A stretch of DNA of 64,000 bases from an uncultured Dorea sp. Lineage in GTDB: Bacteria; Bacillota; Clostridia; Lachnospirales; Lachnospiraceae. A program made the translations under genes and the position numbers. Below, piece by piece: positions 53,406 to 61,810 of this stretch; positions within the stretch are counted from its first letter, which is position 1, and each line of letters starts with the position of its first letter. The stretch lies in assembly GCA_910586965.1 (NCBI GenBank), contig CAJUMF010000003.1:62001-126000 (forward strand), read 5' to 3'. The notes under the pieces are model-generated. The model worked only from the letters and a program-made list of their open reading frames with translations. It did not search any database and was not told where the DNA came from.

Positions 53406-54149
53406 TCAGACAGTCGTAAACATATCAAGCACCTGCCCCGTCATCTCCTTAGGTGAATCCGCCAGCAGATACAAGATTCCTTTCGCCACTGCGTCCGAAC
53501 TTCCCATAACCGCATCGTCCTGCCCCACGTTATGGTTATACACCCGCTGCCCTGGGGTATCGACGATGCCTGGCGCTACGGCGTTGACTTTTATGCCGAA
53601 TTCCTTCGTCTGGATGGCGGTCGTTTTGGTCATGGTTACGATTCCCGCTTTTGCCACGGCGTAGCCGCCCATCTGGGAGGCGATGCGCCCCATGCGGGAG
53701 GAGACGCTTACGATATCGCCGCTTTTTTGCTTTATCATCACGGGAACGACTTTGTTAATGCACAGAAACGGGATTTTCAGGTTCGTCTTGATGATCTGGT
53801 CCCACTGTTCCTCCGTCCACTCCCAGATTTTGATTGCCTGTTTCCCCACGCTGTCATAGATTTCGGAAGGGTAGCCGCCGGCATTGTTCACGAGGATGTC
53901 GATGCGCCCGAACTGCGCGAGCACTGCGTCGACCATTGACTGCACCTGCGCGCTGTCCGTAAGGTCCCGGGAGAGGGCGACAGCCTTTCCGCCATTTTCT
54001 TCTATCCTGGCAACCGTCTCGTCAAGGTTGGCTTTAGTCCTTGCGACAGCGACAACGGTCGCGCCTTCTGCGGCTAATGTTAATGCGGTGTCACGCCCGA
54101 TTCCCTTTCCGGCTCCGGTAACGATTGTGATTTTTCCTTCAAGTTTCAT
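53406..54149 (-). CDS. Short-chain dehydrogenase/reductase
   Basis: SDR enzyme of 247 residues. TGAGKGIG binds NAD(P), NNAG is structural, and the catalytic Ser-Tyr-Lys are in SVSSRMG and GGYAVAKAG. It resembles FabG-type reductases. It lies 3 bases after aroB on the same strand, so it is probably the third gene of aroF-aroB-SDR, though no shikimate-pathway role is evident. The substrate is unknown. Between this gene and 53168 there are about 240 AT-rich bases in which I see no gene. Confidence 0.88.
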   Translation of the reverse strand: MKLEGKITIVTGAGKGIGRDTALTLAAEGATVVAVARTKANLDETVARIEENGGKAVALSRDLTDSAQVQSMVDAVLAQFGRIDILVNNAGGYPSEIYDSVGKQAIKIWEWTEEQWDQIIKTNLKIPFLCINKVVPVMIKQKSGDIVSVSSRMGRIASQMGGYAVAKAGIVTMTKTTAIQTKEFGIKVNAVAPGIVDTPGQRVYNHNVGQDDAVMGSSDAVAKGILYLLADSPKEMTGQVLDMFTTV

Positions 54150-54152
54150 ATG

Positions 54153-55217
54153 TTATATCCTCCGGTCATGATATTTCTCAAAAAAGTCAATAGATGCGGG
54201 ATGCACATAGCTGTCTCCGATGCCGTGCAAAAGCACGATATTCAGACGGTTTTCGAGATTCTTCTTGTCAAGCTTTATGGCTCCGGTGAGAGCGTTCACA
54301 GGAAGACCGCACGCAGAAGGGAGTCCGTAGGCGTTAAGTATGTTTAAAATACGCGCTGCCGTTCCCTTTTCGGTAAGCCCCTCCTGCTCCGCCAGGAGCG
54401 TGAGCTGGTACATGCCGATAGAGACTGCCTCCCCGTGGCTTTCCCGCCCATACTGGTAATACTGCTCAATCGTGTGAGCCAGCGTATGCCCGAAGTTGAG
54501 GAGCATCCGCTCCCCGGTGTCGAACTGGTCATGCTCCACGACGATTCTCTTGATATCCACGCAGCGCCCAATAATCTCGGGCAAATGCTCCTTTAACGCG
54601 GCAAATGAACCGTAAGACTCTAAGGTCTGAAACAGGCTTTCATCCTTGATGCAGCCGTACTTGATGACCTCCCCCATACCGTCGTTTATAAATCGCGGCG
54701 GCAAGGTATCAAGCGCCGACGGGTCGATAAGGACCAGAGACGGCTGATAAAATGCGCCCACAAGATTCTTTCCCTCCGGGAGGTCAACGGCTACTTTGCC
54801 GCCTACCGAAGAATCCACCTGCGCCAGAAGGGATGTAGGTATCTGGATGAACTTTACGCCCCGCAGGAAACTTGCGGCGGCAAATCCTGCCAGATCCCCG
54901 ATTACGCCGCCGCCCAGCGCGATTACCGCATCGCTGCGGGATATCTTTGCTTCGAGCATAGCGGTGTAGATGCCCGGAAGGCTCTGAAAGCTCTTCGTCG
55001 CCTCGCCGTGGGGAAGTACAAGGTGATGGCACTCATAAGCGCCGCTTAAAGCCCTCTCCAGTGTATCTCCGTACAGGGGGTATACATTATCGTCGGAGAT
55101 GATCATGATGCGTTTTCCGGAAAATGCCTGCGGAATACGTTCCCCTGCCCTCTCTAACAAATTATTTTCAATATAAATGGGATAGCTGTTCTTTCCTAAA
55201 TCAACTGTCAGTTTCAT
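54153..55217 (-). CDS. aroB: 3-dehydroquinate synthase
   Basis: AroB of 354 residues, second step of the shikimate pathway (DAHP to 3-dehydroquinate, NAD-dependent). LPHGEATKS, GGGVIGDLAGF and QVDSSVGGKVAV are NAD- and substrate-binding motifs; NFGHTLAH and the His in ESHGEAVSIGM are zinc ligands. It is 43 bases downstream of aroF, the preceding step. Confidence 0.95.
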   Translation of the reverse strand: MKLTVDLGKNSYPIYIENNLLERAGERIPQAFSGKRIMIISDDNVYPLYGDTLERALSGAYECHHLVLPHGEATKSFQSLPGIYTAMLEAKISRSDAVIALGGGVIGDLAGFAAASFLRGVKFIQIPTSLLAQVDSSVGGKVAVDLPEGKNLVGAFYQPSLVLIDPSALDTLPPRFINDGMGEVIKYGCIKDESLFQTLESYGSFAALKEHLPEIIGRCVDIKRIVVEHDQFDTGERMLLNFGHTLAHTIEQYYQYGRESHGEAVSIGMYQLTLLAEQEGLTEKGTAARILNILNAYGLPSACGLPVNALTGAIKLDKKNLENRLNIVLLHGIGDSYVHPASIDFFEKYHDRRI

Positions 55218-55260
55218 CGGTATCTCCTGTTATCAGAAATATATGTCTTACTATTACATT

Positions 55261-56277
55261 TTACGAAACGGTCTTTCCCAGAACTTTTGCAATCTGCTCC
55301 ACATCCCGGAAAAGCTCGTCATATTTTTCTGGTTTCAGCGACTGGGCGCCGTCGCACAGCGCACATTCCGGGTTGTTGTGGACTTCTACCATCAGCCCGT
55401 CCGCTCCTGCGGCGACGGCGGCTCTTGACATGGCGTCCACCAGCCACCATTTCCCGCCCGCGTGGCTTGGGTCTACGATGACCGGGAGATGGGTCAGTTT
55501 CCGGAGTACGGGGATGCTCTGGAGGTCCAGCGTATTCCTTGTGTAGCTCTCGAAGGTGCGGATGCCGCGCTCGCAGAGGATGACATTCTCATTGCCGGAC
55601 GCCATAATGTATTCTGCGGACATGATCCACTCCTCGTAGGTGGCGTTAAGCCCCCGCTTTAAGAGAATCGGGCGGTCAAGCTGTCCGAGCTGCTTTAACA
55701 GGTCAAAATTCTGCATATTGCGCGCGCCAATCTGGATTAAATCTACTTTCTCATTAAAAAGCTCTAAATGCTCCGGAGACATCAGCTCTGTCACGATAGG
55801 CAGTCCGGTTTCTTTTTTTACTTCGCATAAGATGTCAAGTCCTTCTAAGCCCAGCCCCTGAAAAGAATAAGGGCTGGTCCTGGGCTTGAACGCGCCGCCC
55901 CGCAGCAGATTGGCTCCGGATGCTTTGGCGGCGAGGGCGATTTCAAGTACCTGCTCGGTAGATTCCACGGAACAGGGGCCGGCAATCATGGCAAGACTGC
56001 CGCCGCCGACTTTAACGCCGGACACATCCACGATGGATTCCTCCGGGTGGAATGCGCGGTTCGCCAGCTTATACGGCTCCTGCACATGCATAACTTTGTC
56101 AACGAAGGGATTGACTTCGAATAGTTTGGAATCAATCCGGGTGGTGTCTCCGATACAGCCGATAATGGTCATCTCGGAGCCTTCTACGATATGGGTGTCT
56201 AACCCCTTGCTTTTGATCAGATTGACAACGTGGTCAATTTCCTGTTGTTTTGTACGCGGTTTTAATACAATGATCAT
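55261..56277 (-). CDS. aroF: 3-deoxy-7-phosphoheptulonate synthase (type I-beta)
   Basis: DAHP synthase of 338 residues, the entry to aromatic amino acid synthesis (PEP plus erythrose 4-phosphate). An N-terminal ferredoxin-like domain (about 1-70, MIIVLKPRTKQQE) typical of the AroA/AroF group of Gram-positives and Thermotoga precedes the barrel, with AGPCSVES, GGAFKPRTSPY and DPSHAGGKW. The ATG at 56277 follows GGAGG; an upstream start at 56301 lacks one. A palindrome in the leader may be its operator. Confidence 0.94.
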   Translation of the reverse strand: MIIVLKPRTKQQEIDHVVNLIKSKGLDTHIVEGSEMTIIGCIGDTTRIDSKLFEVNPFVDKVMHVQEPYKLANRAFHPEESIVDVSGVKVGGGSLAMIAGPCSVESTEQVLEIALAAKASGANLLRGGAFKPRTSPYSFQGLGLEGLDILCEVKKETGLPIVTELMSPEHLELFNEKVDLIQIGARNMQNFDLLKQLGQLDRPILLKRGLNATYEEWIMSAEYIMASGNENVILCERGIRTFESYTRNTLDLQSIPVLRKLTHLPVIVDPSHAGGKWWLVDAMSRAAVAAGADGLMVEVHNNPECALCDGAQSLKPEKYDELFRDVEQIAKVLGKTVS

Positions 56278-56307
56278 AATAAAATTCCTCCATAGCCGCA
56301 CTATAAG

Positions 56308-56325
56308 ACTTTAACGGTTTAAAGT
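56308..56325. promoter_or_regulatory. Inverted repeat upstream of aroF
   Basis: ACTTTAA-CGGT-TTAAAGT is a perfect 7-base inverted repeat located 31 to 48 bases before the aroF start. It may be an operator for the aromatic operon. No binding protein can be named. Confidence 0.45.
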
Positions 56326-56375
56326 GCGAAAGACTAAGCATATCTTAACGCGAAAAAATGTATTTGTCAATATTG

Positions 56376-57386
56376 CTATCCGAGAAAACGGAAAATTTTT
56401 GTCCAGTATTTGACCAGCGTCTTATATTTGGCATTGTAGATTTCGTGTCTGCTGCCCGGCACTTTGATGAGCCATGTGGGTGCCGCGTACCGGCGGCTGA
56501 TCTTCAGGATAAAACGGTACTGTGCTTTGGGAGATACAAGCCCGTCGTCCTCCGCCTGAAACAAAAGCAGGGGGATGCGGAGCTGTTTCCACGCGGTATG
56601 CATCAGATGATGGTGCAGCTTGCCCGCGCTCCTGGTCCAACGGTAAGTGCCGCAGGTGTTCTGGAAAAGAGGCTCCGAGCGCCGAATCTGCTGCTGGTAG
56701 TTGAAACGTGCCAGAGACGCAGCGCTGCTAAGCTCAAAAGTTTCCGTGTCGTCGAATGGATGCCCTCCCGGGAGACGGCGCGCGGACTGTCCGAAAAGAC
56801 ATGCCAGCCCGGCGAGGAATTCCGCCAGTTTCCACGGCAGCGGCCAGGTATCCGGCTGAATCATAGGTGAAGAGAGAATTGCCTTTTTAAATAAATCCGG
56901 TTCCGCGGCGGCAGCGGCAGCAGCGATTCCGCCGCCCATGGAGTGGCCGTAGAGGTACAGCGGCAGATTTCCGTAATCCGACTTCGCCCGATGGGCTACG
57001 CTTAAGAGGTCTTCCACATATCTCTTATAGCTGTCAACGTGGACTAAAAATAAATCCTCGGTGAGCCGGTAGCTCCGCCCATGCCCGCAGTGGTCGGGAA
57101 TGTAGACATGATAGCCCATTTTCAGGAAATAATAGACGACTTCCTTATATTTATCTGCATTTTCCGTATACCCGTGGGAGATAATGACGATGCCGCGGAT
57201 ATCCCCGTCTCCCCGTGGGGCCGTGTATTTGCCGCAGTAGAGCTTTTGCTGCGGGTTGTCTTCCCGGGGAATCCACAGCTCTTCTTTCTGTGCATCCAGC
57301 AGGGGAAGGACGCCGGAATCCATCTGCGCGGCGTAGTTTTCATCTGTTAAAATCAAAGATTCTATTGTTCCTTGTAAATTATTCAA
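56376..57386 (-). CDS. Alpha/beta hydrolase, lysophospholipase-like
   Basis: Serine hydrolase of 336 residues. ISHGYTEN is the oxyanion region, YGHSMGGGIAA the nucleophile elbow, AEDDGLV the acid region and PGSRHEI the catalytic His. An Ala-rich helix follows the Ser. No signal peptide. It shares the fold and order of motifs with the gene at 19425 but is distant. It lies upstream of aroF on the same strand with a 98-base gap, probably separate. Confidence 0.8.
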   Translation of the reverse strand: MNNLQGTIESLILTDENYAAQMDSGVLPLLDAQKEELWIPREDNPQQKLYCGKYTAPRGDGDIRGIVIISHGYTENADKYKEVVYYFLKMGYHVYIPDHCGHGRSYRLTEDLFLVHVDSYKRYVEDLLSVAHRAKSDYGNLPLYLYGHSMGGGIAAAAAAAEPDLFKKAILSSPMIQPDTWPLPWKLAEFLAGLACLFGQSARRLPGGHPFDDTETFELSSAASLARFNYQQQIRRSEPLFQNTCGTYRWTRSAGKLHHHLMHTAWKQLRIPLLLFQAEDDGLVSPKAQYRFILKISRRYAAPTWLIKVPGSRHEIYNAKYKTLVKYWTKIFRFLG

Positions 57387-57514
57387 ATCAATCGCCTCCA
57401 GTTGTTATGGGGGAAATTACCGTTTGACCCCATTCCTATTAGATGTTATCATAAAATTATTCAGACTGCAAATGAAGTGTGTCAGACAGATGTGAAGAAA
57501 ACAGGTACATATTG

Positions 57515-58738
57515 ATGAAGAAAAGATTCCCCAAGATATCCAACAAAAGAAAATGCATTACCGGCAGCATCCTGTTCGCCGCCGGTTTTGCTCTCATGTA
57601 TATTTCCAGGATATCCCGGGCGTTTGCCCAGTGGTACAGCGTACATGTTTACCCGGTGTGGGTAAATGTGACCGGGAGGTTCATGGGGATTTTTGCTTTT
57701 TCTGTGTCGGAGGTGCTTTTGTATACAGTATTGCTCATAGTAATCCTGACATTTTTCAGGCTTGTGATAAGGGCAGTGAGGAAATGTGCCGGGAAAAAGG
57801 ATTTCCTGGCATGGGGATGCAGGCTGTATATACTTGCAGGGGTGCTTTTTTCCTTGTATGCGCTGAATTGCGGCATTAATTATCACAGGCAGTCTTTTTC
57901 GGAGAGTTCCGGAATCGAAATGGAGAGCTATACGGCGGAGGAGTTAAAAAGCGTATGCCTGTGGCTTACGGAGGAAGTAAACAGCTTAAGCGGCAGTGTG
58001 GCAAGGGATGAAGGCGGCGTGATGAGGCTTGCTCAGAGGAGCGGGGAAAGCAAAGCGGCAGCGCGGGCTTTGGACCAAGAGGCTGTGAGGGCGATGCATC
58101 GTCTTGGCAGGGAATATCCGGAGCTTGCGGGATTCTATCCGAACCCGAAAGGGCTTTTGTGCCCGTGGATTCTGTCGGTTCAGCAGTTGACGGGGGTCTA
58201 CTCGCCTTTTACGGTGGAGGCGAATTATAACAGCGGGGTTATAGATTACAATATTCCTTTTACAATGTGCCATGAGCTTTCCCATCTGAGAGGGTTCATG
58301 CAGGAGGAAGAGGCTAACTTTATCGCATTTCTGGCAAGTATCGGCTCGGAGGATATTTATTTTCAGTACAGCGGGTATCTGATGGGGTGGAGATACTGCA
58401 TGAATGTACTCTATAAAGCCGATTATGACGCCTGGGAGGAGGTCAGGGAGCAGCTTTCCGGGGATATAGAGGCGGACCTTGCGGCAAACCGCGACTTCTG
58501 GGATCAGTATGACGGGCGGATTGCCGAGGCGGCGAATAAGGTGAATGATACATATCTCAAAGCAAATGACCAGTCGGAGGGAGTGGAAAGCTATAATAAG
58601 ATGGTGGACCTGATTGTTGCGTACAGGTTCAATCCTGCCCGCCGTCAAGCTTTATCCCGGATAGGGCGGCGGCGAACGCATTGTTCACGGGCTCATCCTT
58701 CTGTTTTTTCAGATATTTCTGCACGTCCTTTTTCGTGA
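57515..58738 (+). CDS. DUF3810 membrane protein with a zinc-peptidase motif
   Basis: Protein of about 407 residues. Three membrane helices at about 13-32, 55-80 and 100-122, then an outer domain with PFTMCHELSHLRGF near residue 245; HELSH is an HExxH zinc motif and EEANF follows with a further Glu, as in zinc peptidases. Family DUF3810 has no proven function. The ATG at 57515 gives the usual basic start; a GTG at 57479 also opens the frame. The last 37 residues run 110 bases into the opposite topB gene and look unrelated to the family, suggesting loss of the original stop. Confidence 0.75.
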   Translation: MKKRFPKISNKRKCITGSILFAAGFALMYISRISRAFAQWYSVHVYPVWVNVTGRFMGIFAFSVSEVLLYTVLLIVILTFFRLVIRAVRKCAGKKDFLAWGCRLYILAGVLFSLYALNCGINYHRQSFSESSGIEMESYTAEELKSVCLWLTEEVNSLSGSVARDEGGVMRLAQRSGESKAAARALDQEAVRAMHRLGREYPELAGFYPNPKGLLCPWILSVQQLTGVYSPFTVEANYNSGVIDYNIPFTMCHELSHLRGFMQEEEANFIAFLASIGSEDIYFQYSGYLMGWRYCMNVLYKADYDAWEEVREQLSGDIEADLAANRDFWDQYDGRIAEAANKVNDTYLKANDQSEGVESYNKMVDLIVAYRFNPARRQALSRIGRRRTHCSRAHPSVFSDISARPFS

Positions 58739-60851
58739 CTCCTGCGCCTTCTTTTTCGCGCCTTGCTTTGAAGGCGGACAATTTTTCTTTGTAGCCGCAG
58801 GCGCAGACAAAAGTCTCTTCCTCGCCTTTTTTAATCAGCTCCATCTTTTTATGGCAGTTGGGACAGCGGGCGTTGCTTGTGCGGGCAATGGTCTCCCGGT
58901 AGCCGCACTCTCTGTCCTGACAGACGAGAAGGCGGGAGTTTTTGCCATTGACGGCAAGGAGGCGTTTCCCGCAGCGGGGGCATTTGGAATTGGTCAGGTT
59001 GTCGTGGCGGAAAGTTCCGTCGGCAGATTTAATCTCTTCTATCAACTCCTGCGTGTAATGGGTGATTTCCTGTATAAATTCGGTATCTTTCCCGGAGCCT
59101 TCTGCAATCCGGGAAAGCTTTGCCTCCCAGGCGGCTGTAAGCTCCGGCTTTTTTAAATCTTCCGGAACGAGTTTTAAAAGCTGGGTTCCCTTTGAAGTGA
59201 CAAAGAGCTCGTTGCCTTTCTTTTCGATGAGGAAGGAGTGGAACAGCTTTTCGATAATATCCGCCCGTGTGGCTACGGTTCCAAGCCCTCCGGTCTCCCC
59301 GAGGATTTTTTTTGCCGCTTTGTCTTTGGACTGCATGTATTTCACCGGGTTTTCCATGGCGGATAAAAGCGTCGCCTCGGTAAAGCGGACCGGGGGTTTT
59401 GTCTTCCCGGAGGTTATGTCTGCCCGGCTGATGGGGAGGGATGCGCCCTTTTTTATATCAGGAAGAGTCTGGATTTCTCCGCGATTATCTTCCGGCGTGT
59501 CTTCACAGCCGTCTTCATAATCGTCCGCAAGATTGCCTGTTCCTGCCTCATATACGGCTTTCCAGCCAGTCTTTTTCACGACTTTGCCTTTGGCAGTAAA
59601 GAGCTCTCCTTCGGCGGCAGCTTTTAAGGTAGTCTGTTCATATTCGGACGGGGGCAGAAGGACGCTGATAAACCTGCGGATTACAAGGTCGTAGATTTTG
59701 CGCTCTTCATTTGTCATATGCTCGAGCTGCACATATTCCTCCGTGGGAATGATGGCGTGATGGTCGCTGACTTTTTTATCGTCCACAAATGATTTGTTTG
59801 TTTTAATGGCAGATTTTAAAAGGTCCGGGATAAACTGACGGTAGGGGCCGATGTTGCATGACTTTAAGCGTTCCTTGATTGTGGGAACGATGTCGGAGCC
59901 GATATAGCGCGAATCTGTCCGCGGGTAGGTCAGTACCTTGTGGTTTTCATAGAGCCGCTGCATGATATTTAATGTTTCTTTGGCGGAAAAGCCAAAACGG
60001 CGGTTGGCATCCCGCTGTAATTCTGTCAGGTCGTAAAGCCCCGGCGAGGGAACGTGCTTTTCGGATCTGGTGACCTCGGTGACGGTCAGGTTTTTACCTT
60101 TAAGCGCTCCCCGGATATTTTCAACTGTGTCTTTCCGGAAGGTGGAGAGGCTGCCGCTTTTTTTGTGTTGCCAGCTCCATTTTATGCCTCCTGCCAGGCA
60201 GGTCAGCCCGTAGTAGTCCTCGGGGCTAAAGGAACGGATTTCCGCCTCCCTTGCGGCGATGATGGCGAGTGTGGGGGTCTGTACGCGGCCGCAGGAAAGC
60301 TGGGCATTGTACTTGCATGTCAATGCCCGGGTGGCGTTGATGCCTACCAGCCAGTCTGCCTCGGCGCGGCTTTTCGCGGCATGGTACAGGCCGTTGTATT
60401 TCTGCCCGTCCTTCAGGCAGGCGAAACCTTCCCGAATCGCCTTGTCGGTGACGGAGGAAATCCAGAGCCGCCGGATTGGTTTGCGGCATCCTGCTTTGTC
60501 CAAAATCCAGCGGGCTACAAGCTCGCCCTCCCGTCCGGCGTCTGTGGCGATGATGATCTGTCCTACATCCTTGCGGAAAAGCTGCGCCTTTACATTGCTG
60601 TATTGCTTGGCGGTCTGCCTGATGACGACAAGCTCCCACTTCTTGGGAATCATGGGGAGCGCGGACAGGTTCCATTCTTTATATTTTTTGTCGTATCCTT
60701 CCGGGTCAGCCAGGGTGACAAGATGACCTAACGCCCAGGTTACGATGTAGCTGTCTCCTTCGATGGCGCCGGAGATGTTCCTGCGGCAGTTTAGGACACG
60801 GGCGATATCCCGGGCTACAGATGGCTTTTCAGCCAGGACTAATGATTTCAT
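58629..60851 (-). CDS. topB: DNA topoisomerase III
   Basis: Type IA topoisomerase of 740 residues. TOPRIM domain with EKPSVARD and TDAGREGELVARW; active Tyr309 in TYPRTDSRY; C-terminal zinc ribbons CPRCGKRL and CPNCHKKM. It resolves recombination and replication intermediates, often with RecQ, which is encoded 8 kb away. It follows a small coiled-coil gene by 21 bases. The last codons overlap the DUF3810 gene tail to tail. Confidence 0.94.
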   Translation of the reverse strand: MKSLVLAEKPSVARDIARVLNCRRNISGAIEGDSYIVTWALGHLVTLADPEGYDKKYKEWNLSALPMIPKKWELVVIRQTAKQYSNVKAQLFRKDVGQIIIATDAGREGELVARWILDKAGCRKPIRRLWISSVTDKAIREGFACLKDGQKYNGLYHAAKSRAEADWLVGINATRALTCKYNAQLSCGRVQTPTLAIIAAREAEIRSFSPEDYYGLTCLAGGIKWSWQHKKSGSLSTFRKDTVENIRGALKGKNLTVTEVTRSEKHVPSPGLYDLTELQRDANRRFGFSAKETLNIMQRLYENHKVLTYPRTDSRYIGSDIVPTIKERLKSCNIGPYRQFIPDLLKSAIKTNKSFVDDKKVSDHHAIIPTEEYVQLEHMTNEERKIYDLVIRRFISVLLPPSEYEQTTLKAAAEGELFTAKGKVVKKTGWKAVYEAGTGNLADDYEDGCEDTPEDNRGEIQTLPDIKKGASLPISRADITSGKTKPPVRFTEATLLSAMENPVKYMQSKDKAAKKILGETGGLGTVATRADIIEKLFHSFLIEKKGNELFVTSKGTQLLKLVPEDLKKPELTAAWEAKLSRIAEGSGKDTEFIQEITHYTQELIEEIKSADGTFRHDNLTNSKCPRCGKRLLAVNGKNSRLLVCQDRECGYRETIARTSNARCPNCHKKMELIKKGEEETFVCACGYKEKLSAFKARREKEGAGVTKKDVQKYLKKQKDEPVNNAFAAALSGIKLDGGQD

Positions 60852-60872
60852 AGGCGAAACTCCTTTATAATA

Positions 60873-61142
60873 CTAATCTGGATTGTCATTTGTTATGATG
60901 TAGGTGTTTGGAAGACGCTCGGATATCCGGTCAATCTCCTGCTCAATCTGCTTTGTCTTCTCTTGAAGGAGCTTACGCTCTGCGTCCAGGATATCATCCC
61001 CGGCGGCTTTCCTTGCGAGCTGGTCTAAGCGGTAGAGAAGAAGCTCCATTTGCTCTAATTGTGCATCGATGTATTTGATGATCTCCAGTTGTTCTTCCGG
61101 GGTGAATGCTTCGTTGTTGAGAATGGTTGATATATCTATCAT
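60873..61142 (-). CDS. Small coiled-coil protein of unknown function
   Basis: Protein of 89 residues, mostly one or two long amphipathic helices (about 14-78: EQLEIIKYIDAQLEQMELL, EKTKQIEQEIDR). I do not recognise a family. Overlaps the Nudix gene by 4 bases (ATGA) and precedes topB by 21 bases, so it is translated with both. It may be an adaptor between them, which is inference. Confidence 0.65.
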   Translation of the reverse strand: MIDISTILNNEAFTPEEQLEIIKYIDAQLEQMELLLYRLDQLARKAAGDDILDAERKLLQEKTKQIEQEIDRISERLPNTYIITNDNPD

Positions 61143-61810
61143 GACGGGTCCTCCGATATATGATATTTACATTTATAAAAGCTGTATGCTGCAAGTGTGT
61201 AACCATCGGTGATATTTCCCGCAGCAATCTCGCGTTCTATTTCTTCTGGTGAAAGTAGGATAATATCTTCAATTCCTTCATACCATTGATTTTTTTGGAT
61301 ATGAGATACTTTGCACAGATATATTTGTGCGGCGCTTCCTGATAATCCGCTGTCTGCTATAACATTTCCCAGATGACAGATACTATGTACCTGTGCACCT
61401 AGTTCTTCCTGTACTTCTTTACAGACATTATCCCGGGCTGAGATGCCATTTTCCCCGAAACCTCTTGGGAAGGCATACTGGCTGCCGCGCATAGAATGCC
61501 GGTATTGTTTTAACAGAACAAATTTACCGTCTTGAACGGTCATTGCAACAATTGCATTGTCCTCTGTCAAAAGGATCCTTTCATAAGTGTAAAGCCGTCC
61601 TTCAGGTGAGCGTATCAAATCGACAAGTAATATATGATATTCACTTTTATATATGACGCCAAGCATCTTTCCGGTTTCTTCGAAAAAGCGGTTCACATCT
61701 CTTTCATCAGTTACAATTGTAAATATTTCTGACGGAGCAAAATCTTTTGGACGCTGCGATATCAATTGCAGGTAGTCCTTCCATTCACTTCTTTCACTGT
61801 AAGGTTTCAT
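61139..61810 (-). CDS. Nudix hydrolase-like protein with a degenerate Nudix box
   Basis: Protein of 223 residues. An N-terminal domain of about 90 residues precedes a Nudix fold (VLLKQYRHSMRG, YAFPRGFGENG). The Nudix box reads GENGISARDNVCKEVQEELG: the EVQEELG end with its metal-binding Glu is kept, but the first Glu is Ala and the Arg is Lys. It resembles ADP-ribose pyrophosphatases; activity may be altered or lost. The ATG at 61810 follows AAGGAG. It overlaps the membrane protein gene upstream and the coiled-coil gene downstream by 4 bases each. Confidence 0.75.
   Translation of the reverse strand: MKPYSERSEWKDYLQLISQRPKDFAPSEIFTIVTDERDVNRFFEETGKMLGVIYKSEYHILLVDLIRSPEGRLYTYERILLTEDNAIVAMTVQDGKFVLLKQYRHSMRGSQYAFPRGFGENGISARDNVCKEVQEELGAQVHSICHLGNVIADSGLSGSAAQIYLCKVSHIQKNQWYEGIEDIILLSPEEIEREIAAGNITDGYTLAAYSFYKCKYHISEDPS

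Noticed and set aside
53165..53419. 84-codon plus-strand frame between the racemase and SDR genes
   Set aside because: Overlaps the racemase stop and the SDR end, no ribosome site, no recognisable pattern.
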